Shown: positions 49,559 through 61,370, counted from the stretch's first letter. The stretch: 64,000 nucleotides of DNA from Tachypleus tridentatus (GCF_004210375.1 NC_134833.1:18159396-18223395), one strand, 5' to 3'. Numbers and translations are program-made. Notes: a model not told the origin generated them from the sequence alone.

Positions 49559-49685
49559 GGAGTATAGCCATGCAATGCAGTAGCTGCTGCAACAGCTGTT
49601 AGTGGAGACGGGTGCCGGGTGAAGGCAGTGGCAAATGCTCCCCTTGCTCGACCTCTCTGAATCGCTACACCACGCAAGGCAGCCA
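49559..49685 (-). CDS. Rbfox: Rbfox exon C: Arg/Gly and Ala-rich segment (127 nt)
   Basis: Starts in phase 1 and encodes (V)AALRGVAIQRGRARGAFATA, then FTRHPSPLTAV and AAATALHGYTP. AALRG...RGRAR corresponds to the AAYRGAHLRGRGR block of vertebrate RBFOX C-terminal domains, a region that contacts splicing partners and holds Arg residues. The acceptor is a long T tract ending CCAG and the donor is GTACGT. A sense-strand TGCATG (49569-49574) lies inside the exon about 10 nt before the donor, encoding part of ALHG. Confidence 0.95.
49569..49574 (-). promoter_or_regulatory. Exonic UGCAUG near the donor of exon C
   Basis: TGCATG on the sense strand, inside the coding sequence and 10 nt from the exon end. 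It may be a binding site or a chance result of the codons TTG CAT GGC. Confidence 0.35.
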
Positions 49686-50116
49686 CTGGAAAAAAAAAAA
49701 AATCACAATACTGGGGTGAGTTGTAGCCTAGCTATTTATCATCTTTACCAATACAGACAATATGTAACCAATTTGGCATTATGTAATTAATAATAAACAC
49801 TGGTTTTAGAAACAGCTCTAGAAGACCTAGAGAAGGAAAGAGAAAACATGCTTCAAAATGTTAAAGATAACGAAATATTATTTTTCTTTAAATTCATTAA
49901 TATTTAACATCACCTGAAACAACTTGAAACATATACTTGACATTACACATTTTACTTTAAAAAATGCAATATATCAAAGCTTTTTCTTAGTTGTGATTAG
50001 TGCAGGTTTTTTTAAACGTCGTAAATCATAAACTTAATTTAATAATAAAATATAACAGCATTTGTGAAAAAGATGAATGGAGAATGACCGTGCATTTTAA
50101 TTATAAAAACAGAAAC
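49686..50116. other. Intron sequence upstream of exon C
   Basis: Contains the T-rich acceptor tract of exon C and AT-rich intron. Nothing else is recognised. Confidence 0.5.
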
Positions 50117-50580
50117 GAAAGAAGTTCATTATTTATCCTCCAGGTGATGTTAACTTGTTTTTATTAATGAAAGAAGTTTATTACTTATCCTCCAGGTGAT
50201 GTTAATTTGTTTTTATTAATGAAATAAGTTTATTACTTATCCTCCAGGTGATGTTAACTTGTTTTTATTAATGAAATAAGTTTATTATTTATCCTCCAGG
50301 TGATGTTAATTTGTTTTTATTAATGAAAGAAGTTTATTACTTATCCTCCAGGTGATGTTAACTTGTTTTTATTAATGAAAGAAGTTCATTACTTATCCTC
50401 CAGGTGATGTTAACTTGTTTTTATTAATGAAAGAAGTTTATTACTTATCCTCCAGGTGATGTTAACTTGTTTTTATTAATGAAAGAAGTTCATTACTTAT
50501 CCTCCAGGTGATGTTAACTTGTTTTTATTAATGAAAGAAGTTCATTACTTATCCTCCAGGTGATGTTAATTTGTTTTTAT
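50117..50580. repeat. 52-bp tandem repeat, nine units
   Basis: Units start at 50117, 50169, 50221 and so on every 52 bp. They contain tatcctccaggtgatgtt and tgtttttattaatgaaa. No length change is seen. The array lies in the 1.5-kb intron between exons B and C, less than 0.5 kb upstream of exon C. On the sense strand each unit carries AATAAA hexamers. Confidence 0.96.
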
Positions 50581-51218
50581 TTGCAAGTGTTTTTTAATAT
50601 GAATAATTGATAATATACATGATAACCCTTGCTATAAAAGTCATGGGCTTTTGAAAACTTTAATATTTATTTACCATGAAAACAGCTTATTTCACTTACA
50701 TTCATTCATGGAATAAACAAATACGTTGTAAACTTTCTTATCCTTTAATTACCGAGTTTAGGTAAACAAACAAACTTGATTTCAAATATTAGTTTGTTTA
50801 CTAAATAATATGGCAACAGTGTGAATAAACATCTAATTAAATGTAAAAAAAAATTATATTTTTGTAATTAATAAAGATATCAAGAGACAAAAAAAAAATC
50901 CATCTTTCTATAATTTACAGTTGTTATACAAAAAATTTGCAACTCCATAACATAAGAGATGTTTTACTTTAAAAATAAATATATTTAATATAAAAAAAAC
51001 TGTAACACTGGAATTTTAAACATAATACCAAGTATAATAATACAGTTCCTATGGCAGATAGTGCCAACACAACAACATAGAAGTGTTATAACAAAGAATG
51101 AATGCTCAAAAACCCACAAAGAAAAGTGCAAGAATCGTGTGTGATAAAATTTGGAAAAGTCCCTTACCATTTCAGATGAAACATTTGTTTAACTACATGA
51201 ATAATATCTACTACTTAC
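50581..51218. other. Intron sequence downstream of exon B
   Basis: AT-rich intron. Nothing is recognised. Confidence 0.5.
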
Positions 51219-51273
51219 CATTGGGAATAGTGGGAACTTTCTTTGTTTGTACTCTGGCAGTAGCATGATTAAC
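51219..51273 (-). CDS. Rbfox: Rbfox exon B: end of the RRM and linker (55 nt)
   Basis: Encodes VNHATARVQTKKVPTIPN plus the first base of a Val codon. VNHATARV matches the conserved VNNATARV strand that closes the RBFOX RRM, and TKK matches the TNKK that follows. The acceptor is TATAATTAG and the donor GTAAGT is a strong site. Phase is 0 in and 1 out. Vertebrate genes have a short exon at the same point. The short linker leads directly in frame to exon C without the LNPVVG segment of vertebrates; an extra exon in the 1.5-kb intron is possible but not seen. Confidence 0.95.
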
Positions 51274-52896
51274 CTAATTATAAACATTTTGATTTTAAAA
51301 TTTTGCATTCCATTTGGTGTTAAAAATCATAATTATATATATATTTAATTTGGTTCAATCAAATTAACAATGCTTAATATTCAATTGAGCAAATTAAATA
51401 TTTAAAAACAAATTTAATGTCTGTAATCAGGCAGTTCTTTTAATAATATCATATGACAAGTTATTTCATGTTTAAATCCTATCCAAGTACAAACATGTAG
51501 CTTATTTAAAATGCTTTTATTTATTTTTTCTTTTAAACAATTTATGTAATATATCCAAATATTTTTAAAATATTATATAGGTATCATATTTATAAGGAAG
51601 TTAATGTTAGTAATGTTTCAAATTCAAAACACCTTAGATGTGAAATAACCTGACATTTGAATACTAATATTACACATTTCACTATAACTATTCTTAATTT
51701 TAAAATTTCAAAACATTAAATATAAAACTGTGTTCCATTATTTGTCCATATGTATTTTACAGTGGAATACCAAAGTTTTTGAAGAAGTTGTGAGCAATTT
51801 ACTTTTAAAGAAATGTATGCTTCAATGGTGTATATGTAATTAATTGTTTTTTCAAATAAAATAGGTCATAATTTTTAGCCGTGTATTTCAAAATGTAAAT
51901 AATATTTTATTGAAGCTTTAGGTCTAAAAGCATCAAAGAAACTTACACGTATTATTATAACAAACAAAGCATGTATTAATTTTATTTGTAATTTGTGCAG
52001 CTGACTATCTAGTTGATCATAAATATACAGGTGGTGCTGATGTTACAAATATTATTTACAGATAAGTTTCTAAGGTCAATATTTACAATTTAGAATATAC
52101 TAGGACTAAAAATTAAGGTTTAATAATACATTACAAATACTTTTTTTTAGGGTTTCTCAGATGAAAATAACATCATAATATTTATAAGGATTATAAAACT
52201 TGTGATTTTATACTTAGATAATTTGTGGTTACACAGCAAAAATATGAAAAAATTATATTTAGAAGTCAAGCAGTTAGAGTTACAGCTTCATATCAACATT
52301 GTAAGTTACATGTTGTATAACTAAGTACAGATAAAAGTTAAGTAACTGTGGCATGTTCTTGTGGATAAAAAGCTAATTTATGCTAAGTTTTATAATTATA
52401 TTTTTACCATTGTTAATTGTAAAAAGTGGAATTATATGATCATTGGTGTATTTTTATTTTAGGCTATTAGTTTTCATAAATACCATCAACATGTTTGGAT
52501 AATTTTCTAATGCATTTAACATTTGGTATAAAATCTCATTATATATTCTTCTGGATGAAATAAAAGGAAAAAATAAAATTTGAGACATTTGCTTGTATGG
52601 TATAAATAATTCTTATGAAAAGTGTACTTTGATGTAGTTGTAATGTAATTTGTCTCTAAACAATGATAAAAAAATGCTCATCTTCTAAAATTACTTGAAC
52701 TGAAAAGTTTCTTAATTTTTCAAAGTAATTTTAAAGATTCTATGTGCCAATATACACGTGTTAAAATGAATATTAAATTTTCTTTTTATATTATGTACAA
52801 GAAAAGCATGATTTCTGAATTTCGATATTCTACTGTTTGACATTCAAGTCAGCACCAATGCGTTTCCTTTTGAGGTTGATTAATTAGTGACGAGAG
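51274..52896. other. Intron sequence upstream of exon B
   Basis: AT-rich intron. I see no exon or named repeat. Confidence 0.5.
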
Positions 52897-53010
52897 TGTA
52901 TTTTATTATAGCAAAGCTACATTAGGCTATCTGTTGACTCCACCGAGGGGAACTGAACCCCTGATTTTAGCACTGTAAATCCGTAGACTTACCGCTGTAC
53001 AAGTGGGGGA
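52897..53010 (-). mobile_element. Second tRNA-derived SINE family, short copy
   Basis: Minus strand shows a tRNA-like head: AGCGGTAAGTCTACGG (A-box like), GATTTACA, then GGGGTTCAGTTCCCC (B box in a T-arm-like hairpin) and GGTGGA. This is followed by a short body ending GCTTTGC. Diverged direct repeats near taattag(t)ga(c)gag flank it (about 52,881 and 53,012). Confidence 0.75.
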
Positions 53011-55149
53011 CTAATTAGAGATGAGAAATGTTAGGATGGAAATTTCTTCAAAGCACCTAAGGCTTGCAGAGTCCAGGTGTTGCAATCCCTGGAAGTTTCT
53101 AGGGTTCTATCACTCAAAATTGAAATACCTGACACATCTGACATGTGTTACTCAAATTTAAATGGAACTGACCTCCTAATTTCGAAAAAGGTGACCCCGT
53201 GCAATTTCATGAGTTTTACATTTTACTAGTATAAGTTTAGGTAAAGGTGTACACTGAAAGTAATTTACTTTTGAAGTGTACAAAAATAGAATTTTAAATG
53301 CTGTTTATAAATTCTAACCCTTAAAAAATTAATACCACTTGTGGCACTGTAACAAAACAGAAGTCTGAAAACAGCACTGCATTCTGTATGTTCACAATTT
53401 ATTAGACAAACTGCAGAAACTTCCCAGGTATCAGTTTTTTTGTCCAATCACCATTTATGTAACAATTAAAACCTTTGAGTTTATTGTTTCAAATTTCTTT
53501 CCATGAAGTTATGATATTGGCCAATATCCCACACAATGTATGATTGAAATCAGCTTGACCACAAATGAATATGTAGCACAGTTATTGATTTACATAATAC
53601 AAATGATTTATTTTTGGAAATTGTCATTGGAGCAATGTCAGAACCTACCAAGTATTTACTAGTCTACAAACAAGCATGCTCTGATGTGAAAGATGGAGTC
53701 TTGGTTATTTATAACACAAACAGGATTAATAACAATCAAAGATTTATAGATATGTATGATAAAATTACTTTGAAACATTACATTGTAATTTTTACAATTA
53801 ATATGTATTTTGTTAAACTTGTGTGAGTTTGTATTCCATGTTTATTATGAAGCAAAATGCTTGTTTTTCATTCCAGAAGGTAAATTCTCTCTATCATTTT
53901 CCTGAAATTTTATATTTTACGAGAAAACTTAAATATTATTTGTTTATGAAATATCATTTCAAAGTCTCACTCTTGTATATAAACTAATTAAAAGATTAGC
54001 GAGTAGCATGTGAGTCATGTGGTAAAAAAACATGTTAACATTATTCTAAAAAATTTACCTGTCCTATTTTTTGGGAAATCAGATAATCACTGTTAATATT
54101 ATATGAAAATTTCTCTAACTCTAATGCTACAGCCTCACAAACAGAAACTAGTTAATAATTAGTTAGAGTTTAGAATGCTTACTAAGTTTCAAAACGTCTT
54201 TTTGACAGATGTAACCTACTCTTTCAGAAAATTTTTTGCTAAATATACAAACTGATTAAAATCTATAAGTATAACAAGAAGGTGTTTTTTGGGTGCATTG
54301 ACTTTAATTAGAATTGGAAATTTATGGTAAAGGAAGAACTGTCTCCATCTCTATCTTACCTGCCCCTACACTTCCTGAATAACAATTGTAAACGTTTGTG
54401 TCACGCTATCCTTGATAAAGATAAAAGAACACAACTTGAGAGATTTTTTTTTAAAGTGAGGCTGATAGCTAAGATAAAAAAAAAGGAAAATACATACATA
54501 CTTACTACTCTTAAATCTACTTAAATAACAGCATCAGCAAAAGAAATGTCTATCCAGTAAGTAAAGAAAGGCACATGTAGAAACAATCGTGCTTTATGGT
54601 TTCAAGCAGTGCGAATAAAAGAGAAATGTGGCAGAAAAACATCTGGCACCTCCAGCTATGTAAGTTAATAAACCACACTCTCCAACTAGCTACAAAATGG
54701 TGTTCCAGTTATGTACAAGTACATTAACTTAATAAGCCAACACCCATACAACCGGATTAATTCATTACAAAACTGAGAAAAAAAAACCAACCTGATGCAA
54801 AATGAAACAAAAAATGGAATAAATAATATAATTAATAACAATATAATCAGCTAAAGTAATTAATAGTTTTAATTTTCCTGGTGTACTAAACAGGAAATAC
54901 TGTATCTACAAAAATTACAGACACAAATCCACAATACTCTAATATTTACTATTTCAAAGCCATGATTCAATCACAGTGATTCATTCAATTCAAAGTGAAA
55001 ACATATTCACACATTATCTACATACATGAATATGTGTTTGTGATCATACAAGTCTAAGATAACTAATTTCAGGATGGACATTTCTTTGCTGACTGACTTT
55101 ACCTAAGCCTAACATTAGGACAGTGAGTGCTATCACAAAGGTAAAAGGT
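53011..55149. other. Intron sequence downstream of exon A
   Basis: AT-rich intron between exons A and B. Short open stretches (for example 53614-53826) have no known domain or splice context that would make them exons. Confidence 0.5.
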
Positions 55150-55155
55150 CATGCA
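55150..55155 (-). promoter_or_regulatory. UGCAUG site across the 5' splice site of exon A
   Basis: TGCATG on the sense strand covers intron positions +2 to +7 of the donor (GAG|GTGCATGACC). Rbfox bound here should block U1 snRNP pairing, and the motif itself makes the donor poor. Confidence 0.7.
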
Positions 55156-55156
55156 C

Positions 55157-55249
55157 CTCTATTTTGCGTCCCTCAACCACGGTGCCGTTCAATTGCTCTC
55201 GTGCGCGATCAGCATCCGCGCTACTTGCGAATGTTACAAAACCGAATCC
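55157..55249 (-). CDS. Rbfox: Rbfox exon A: second half of the RRM (93 nt)
   Basis: The 31 codons begin GFGFVTF, the RNP1 motif whose aromatic residues stack on the RNA, and continue [20 protein letters not shown] and RKIE. This is nearly the same as vertebrate RBFOX proteins. The exon starts and ends in phase 0. The acceptor is TATGCATGCAG and the donor is GTGCAT, a weak 5' splice site. Length and boundaries match the 93-nt RRM exon of vertebrate RBFOX genes. Skipping it keeps the frame but destroys the RRM, giving the dominant-negative form known there. TGCATG overlaps both splice sites. The exon is far richer in GC than its surroundings. Confidence 0.97.
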
Positions 55250-55252
55250 CTG

Positions 55253-55258
55253 CATGCA
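55253..55258 (-). promoter_or_regulatory. UGCAUG site across the 3' splice site of exon A
   Basis: TGCATG on the sense strand covers intron positions -9 to -4 just before CAG. Vertebrate RBFOX genes have UGCAUG in and near the same acceptor, where binding causes exon skipping. Confidence 0.75.
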
Positions 55259-55281
55259 TAAGACAAACAAGAAAAAAAAGA

Positions 55282-55287
55282 CATGCA
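55282..55287 (-). promoter_or_regulatory. UGCAUG site upstream of exon A (-38 to -33)
   Basis: TGCATG on the sense strand, separated from the acceptor by a T-rich tract. Upstream Rbfox sites generally favour exon skipping. Confidence 0.65.
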
Positions 55288-55408
55288 TTAATTAATATCC
55301 GTGCACTTGAACACAACTTGCCCTGTAAAGACAAAGAACATAGACATTAAAACTTTTCAATTAAATCATAGCCACATATTAAATTCAGATAAAAGCTGCC
55401 CTTTCAGG

Positions 55409-55414
55409 CATGCA
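55409..55414 (-). promoter_or_regulatory. UGCAUG site upstream of exon A (about -162)
   Basis: Fourth sense-strand TGCATG of the cluster, still in the proximal intron. Confidence 0.5.
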
Positions 55415-57384
55415 CCATTGTTTATTGAAAGGTTACAATTACAGTTGCTTTAAATCCAAATATTATAATAACTGATAACAAGGGAGAGTAGGAAAAGAGA
55501 GGGATTTTCAGGAACAGAAAGAGGAGGATTTAGGGTTCAGTGATAAATCTGTTTTTACAATATAAACAGTAAATTTCGTTATTACAAAATCCCCGTACTA
55601 CAAGTCTTAAACAAAACGTTAAAATGACAAACAGTTATAATTAATCAGAATCAGCCCATTATGAACAAATTAAATACGAATTCCAAGTTAATGTATATCC
55701 CTTTGGTGAAAAATTCAGATTTATTCACGAAGGAAAACATTCAGTGAAAATAATTTCTAAACTCTTCACAATATTAATTTTCAATCAATAAAATAAATTA
55801 GTGGAAAATGCTATATTCTAAACAAATACATTTAAAACATTTCAGAAGAGGGATGATTTGGAAAATATAATCAACTGTCTTTTCAGTTTTTTTCAGCTTA
55901 GGATCTGAAAAACCTTATAAGCATTGATACATTTAAATAAACAATTAATGTTCATTATAAATTAATTTACTTTTTCTAGGAAGGTTGAACTTCAAAAAAA
56001 CAAATAAAAAGATCAAATGTGAAAACTAACAGATGAATTGTTAAATAGGCTTGTTCATAAATTTTGTAACACATTTGTACATGACACTAATGACATTTGG
56101 CCAAAATCATAAACTAAGTTGTATTTTTCACTGTACAAATTTCATAATATAGTCTCAAAATGTTGGTGTCTAGATGAACTAAATTATAAATCTATTTATC
56201 TTAAATATATATATAACACTGGTAAATTTTCTTGGCTTGCTGTTTGTGTACTTCAATTTATCAACATGCTTTTATCATGCTTTATTTGCAAAAGAAAACT
56301 GAGGAAACAGAATGAAAAGGGTTAAGAAAAGTTGAAGAAAAATAGGATGAGTCAGAGCTGGATTACCATCTCAGAGAAATGACAGTTAATAATACCATTT
56401 TCCCAGAAAAGCAAAATATACTTTTGAAAAACAAAACGTAATAATATAAGGCACTGGACAAAATAGACATCACACAAAGTAAGATACTGAAAAGTTCACA
56501 GAAAAACTGATATTAAATTATATTTTTTAGGTAATGAATTGTACTTTTGGATAAAATGATGTATATTAGTTTAATAAACAGATAATTAGATTAATATAAA
56601 ACAAAAGGTTTAACATGTACAAATTTTTTTAAGCTTTTAAACCTTCAGATCTTGTCTGTACTTTTACAAATGACAGATATATCTTACGTTCTTTTAGATT
56701 TCAGTTAATAATCATGTTGGAAAACTAGCTACTAGCAGAGTATAACCATTGCTTCAACTGATAAGGTATTTTTTCAATCATTTTGTAGTCTGTACATATA
56801 TATTCAACTGATAAAAAGTATATGCTCCAATGCTAGTACTTTGAAACAGATAATGTTCTTATAAGAGTAACAAATCTTTAAACACATAATTTGTTTAAAA
56901 TGTTGTCAGAATTATTTCCATGATGTCCTGATGATTAACACCATACTTTTTAAAATATCTGATCTATTTATGTAAGGTGGATAATAACATAGTTTGAATA
57001 AGTCTTCTTTCAAAAAAACATTAATGTTATCAGATGCTATCACTGTCTAATGGATGAATTGAGATTTTCAGTTAAACATTGGTCGTGTCCACTTGGGTTT
57101 AAGGAGTTAATAGGACAATATTTAAACCAAATTAAATTAACTTTGTTAGATACTAGAGCTCTGGTTCTTACTGAAAATTCATCACTATTTGTTAAATAAG
57201 CTGACCAAGTAAATATATTTAAAATACTCTAAACAGCAGTTATGCAAACGATTTCACAAAATGTTTTTTGTTGATCTAAGACTGTTACTACTCAAGGTTT
57301 TATTTAGAGTTCCATGGCTTTTTTACTTCTTACGCACAGATTTCTATTATCCTTCGTTAATTTGTTCATCTGTTATGTTTAATT
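55415..57384. other. Intron sequence upstream of exon A
   Basis: AT-rich intron beyond the UGCAUG cluster. No upstream RRM exon is found here. Confidence 0.5.
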
Positions 57385-57850
57385 TTAAGGTTTCAGTAAT
57401 CCATGTATATTTATTTTTAAGGTTTTAGTAATCCATGTATATTTATTTTTAAGGTTTTAGTAATCCATGTATATTTATTTTTAAGGTTTCAATAATACAT
57501 GTATATTTATTTTTAAGGTTTCAGTAATTCATGTATATCTATTTTTAAGGTTTCAGTAATCCACGTATATTTATTTTAGAGGTTTCAGTAATCCATGAAT
57601 ATATTTATTTTTTCAAGGTTTTAGTAATCCACGATATTTATTTTATTTGTATTTTATTTTTAAGGTTTCAGTAATTCATGAATATTTATTTTTAAGGTTT
57701 CAGTAATTCATGTATATCTATTTTTAAGGTTTCAGTAATCCATGTATATTTATTTTTAAGGTTTCAGTAATCCATGTATATTTATTTTTAAGGTTTTAGT
57801 AATCCATGTATATTTATTTTTAAGGCTTTAGTAATCCACATATCTATTTC
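57385..57850. repeat. 32-bp tandem repeat, about 14 units
   Basis: The unit joins taaggtttcagtaatcc and atgtatatttatttt (32 bp), with a few longer or shorter units in the middle (57,600-57,660). Confidence 0.95.
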
Positions 57851-59264
57851 AATCATTAACTTACAGTTAAAACTCACAACATCTTTCAGTTACCACAATA
57901 AAATAACAGTGTAAAGCATGTGTTAATAGGAGAATTATCTAGGTGGTTGTTTCATCCCAGCCAATAGATTTCTAAAAGGTTAGTTATTATAGAAGTAAGG
58001 TTGTATCTCTAAATGATTCAGTAATGTGAGGTATGAAAGTACTCCTTGTGTGCAGATGCTATTAGCTTACGTGAAAACCTTTTTTCAAGGTCTTGGGGTA
58101 GTTTTTTTTGTTGTTAAACTGAACGATGGCTCTAACACAGAGGTTTATCAGCCCCAACTTCTGAAGTACTGTAGTGTATACACTTGTTCATCTGTGCACA
58201 GGAAATGCATAAATAGATATAAAGTTTCAGAGTAAGATCTAATCTGTCACTGTTTCTACCATACTTGTGATAAGGTAATTCAAAAAAGACAATTTTTGCC
58301 ATAGCAGAGCATACATCTGCTATTGATTGGTTCACTGGGAGGACTTTAAAATGGTCATTAAAGGAGAAAATGGAACAATGAAAAACAAATGGAGCATTCT
58401 GTACTTAAATACCTAAAAATGACTGTTATTACAACTGTTGGTTTACATGTGAGTATATTTCAGATTAAAAGATGCAGTTGTGAAGCACTCTCAGATCTTT
58501 ATTTCTGTCATGACAATATATTTAAAATTCTTTATAAATTATCTCTCTCTGAAAATAATGCTTCAAACCTTTTCTGTTTGCATATCATTAATATCTCTGC
58601 TAGTAGTAATAAGTAAGATACATCTGCAATAGTTAACAAAATAAAAACACTTTTGTTAAGGTGAAAGATAACAATCACTAACCTACGTTACAGGAAACAC
58701 TGAATTTGTGTTTCGCTGGCATTTTTAAAACCAGCGTATTTCAAAGAAATATTATACAAAAACACATCTAACAACCATTACATTGAATAATCATTACTGA
58801 AATCAAAAAATAAAACACACAACGTACTGTACTTTCTTAAGTGGTATTTCATCATAAATAACTAAAAATAAAAATAAACAGTAGTACTTTTATTTTTAAA
58901 TAAATGAATACATTATTCTGTTTGTTGCATGATGCACATTTGCAAACTAATTGCCTAAGTAGTGTGTCTTTGAAACAAACTTCCTAATTCACTTCTTAGA
59001 CCACCCTCAGCTAAAGCACTATTTGATAAATAATAGCTGGTTGTCTGGATGTTTCAACGAACCGACAAATCCCTCTTAAAACACTTTGGACGTAATGATT
59101 CAGCTTAAATTACTATTACGCATTAAAATGTAAACAACAGTACATTTCCAAACACTGTAATTTTATTTCGAAATGATAACAATATCTTGGACCAAGACCT
59201 TTCCTCAGTAGTCCCTGAAATAATGAGTAATAAAAGACTAAAGATATATGACACATACATAGTA
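57851..59264. other. No recognised feature
   Basis: Presumed Rbfox intron. No gene or repeat is supported. Confidence 0.5.
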
Positions 59265-59286
59265 GTGTGTGTGTGTGTGTGTGTGT
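59265..59286. repeat. (GT)11 microsatellite
   Basis: Eleven uninterrupted GT units. Confidence 0.95.
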
Positions 59287-59828
59287 ACTTTGACTGTTGG
59301 TAAACACTGTTGTACTGTGAAAACAAGTATCATGCTATAATAAAATACAGATTTACCATACATAAGAAATTAATAAAAAAATTTAATTTACTTTAAACAC
59401 ACAAACAAAAAATGTCTTTTCAAAACTATTAAACTGTTAGCTAAAAAATAACGAAAAGAAATTAGAGAATATAGAATGTAAGTGTAGAATTAAGATCACA
59501 TTAAATGACTGTAAAAAATGTTACTCAGAAGAAAACATTAGGTGAAAGAACATTTATTAAGTTTGCTTAAGTCCTAGTGTGGAAATAGTTCCCAGGATAT
59601 AAGATGTTGTTCTTTGCAATAATCTGAGGAACATTTAATTGCAACAGATATAAAACAATTAGTTTGAGATGAGAAAACTCTTGTTTGTCGTTTCAAGAAT
59701 TTTAGGAGACTACATCATCAATGTTAGGGTTAATACTTTTCCCAACAAAAAATCTATCACTAACTTTGCAACCAGTCTCACAAATATATATAAAATATTA
59801 CAAAAATCACAATTCAGGCGCTATGTGT
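59287..59828. other. No recognised feature
   Basis: AT-rich presumed intron. Confidence 0.5.
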
Positions 59829-60093
59829 GTTTGTTTTAGAATTTTATGCAAAGCTACACAAGGGCTATATGCGCTAGCCTTCCCCAACTTAGCAGTGTAA
59901 GATTAGAGGGAAGGCAGCTAATCATCACAACCCACCACCAACTCTTGGGCTACTCTTTTACCAACAAATAGTGAGATTGACTGTTACATTATAATGCCCT
60001 CAAGGCTGAAATGGTAAGCATATTTGATGTGACGAGGATTTGAACCCGCGACTTTTGGATTACTAGTCGAGTGCCTTAACCACCTGGCCAGGC
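59829..60093 (-). mobile_element. tRNA-derived SINE (Thr-like)
   Basis: Reverse copy with body (gaaggcagctaatcatcac, cttgggctactcttttacc) and head at the right (B box GGTTCAAATCC on the minus strand, then ccacctggccaggc). Near-identical flanks ggcgctatgt and ggcactatgt suggest a slightly diverged target-site duplication. Confidence 0.88.
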
Positions 60094-60979
60094 ACTATGT
60101 ATCATTTTTGCAATGAAAATCATCTTCTTCACATAAGAAGAATATCAGCATCTTATTTATAAACTAGAAAACCTTTTATTCATCAGGAATACCAAATCAT
60201 TTTTTAAAATATAATGCTTCATTCCAAGTAATATTTTTACCATTCTTTAACATTACCTAACTTTTACACCTTTGCCTTATTTGTTATCATGCCAGTATGG
60301 TTCAATGCCTGTAAAATTTACTGTATTTTCTACCTCTTTTCTGTAACTATCTTGAATTTTTTTTACATTCAACTACATTCGTCTTATATTATAAATTTAT
60401 TATGTATCATTTATCCAGGTTTACTATAATGTTTGTTTCACCTAGACAAAGTTTTTTTTTCCAAAAGTTACATAGATTTGATACGGATGATCCCAAAATC
60501 ATAGCTGAGGGGGGATACACTCTAAACCTCTAGGCATACTAATTACTTATTATTTTTCAGCTTTTACATACAATAAACTAGTTTTTTAACATTAAAAAAA
60601 CTTTTATAAACACTTTTATATTTTGTTTCTTTTAATGACCATTTGTTAAAAAGTTTAGATCAATTTCAGCTTTTTTTACTTATTGTCCCCCTAAAATCCC
60701 CTGGATATGCCACTACATGTTTCATTTTATTATTCTATTAATATCCAAATTTGTTTCTTTTTATTTTTCAAAACTATTGTAGGCACTATCTAATGAGGGG
60801 CCTTGATCCAAAATATCTTCATTTCAAAGTAATTTAGTGTTTTTTAGTGTTTGTTTTTTCACAAGTAACAGTTTTTCCAACTACAGTGTACTATCTATAC
60901 AGATTTTTCACTTGATACTAATTGATACTTGTCAAAACATTGTCTGTATGATGTTTCAACTAATTGAAAATTTAATCAA
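60094..60979. other. No recognised feature
   Basis: AT-rich presumed intron. No gene is supported. Confidence 0.5.
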
Positions 60980-61370
60980 TGTTTAGATGGTGCTCCAGTA
61001 ACCTAATGAACACCTCTTAAAATATTGTTGGAATGATGTTCCAACTAACTGATGAACCAAATGTATAGCATTATTTAGATGGTGCTCCAGTTACCTAATG
61101 AACACCTCTTAAAACATTGCTGGAATGATGCTCCAACTAACTGATGAACCAAATGTATAGCATTATTTAGATGGTGCTCCAGTTACCTAATGAACACCTC
61201 TTAAAACATTGTTGGAATGATGTTTCAACTAACAGATGAACCAAATGTATAGCATTATTTTGATGGTGCTCCAGTTACCTAATGAACACCTCTTAAAACA
61301 TTGTTGGAATGATGTTGCAACTAACTGATGAACCAAACGTATAACACTGTTGAGACTGTACTCCAATTAC
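60980..61370. repeat. 92-bp tandem repeat, four good units plus decayed flanks
   Basis: tgctccagt recurs at 60991, 61083, 61175 and 61267, exactly 92 bp apart. Units hold cctaatgaacacctcttaa and gatgttccaactaactgatg. Recognisable but decayed units extend to about 60,930 and 61,510. Confidence 0.93.

Larger units (their letters stand above)
23118..55249 (-). other. Rbfox: Rbfox gene (fox-1 homolog), 3' part, seven exons
   Basis: Exons in transcription order: 55249-55157, 51273-51219, 49685-49559, 32781-32724, 31132-31023, 24227-24143 and 23162-23118. All introns are GT-AG and the phases chain correctly (0-0, 0-1, 1-2, 2-0, 0-2, 2-0, stop), giving 190 codons and a TAG stop. The product is the nuclear alternative-splicing regulator that binds (U)GCAUG through one RRM. 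The first RRM half and the N-terminus must lie beyond position 64000. Intron lengths are 3,883, 1,533, 16,777, 1,591, 6,795 and 980 bp. The two longest are full of satellites and, in one case, a LINE. Unseen cassette exons may exist. Confidence 0.93.

Noticed and set aside
53614..53826. Extra Rbfox exon or small gene in the A-B intron
   Set aside because: Lies on the plus strand, has no recognised domain and is AT-rich like its surroundings.
55123..55350. Plus-strand frame across the Rbfox exon
   Set aside because: It is the antisense shadow of the 93-nt RRM exon.
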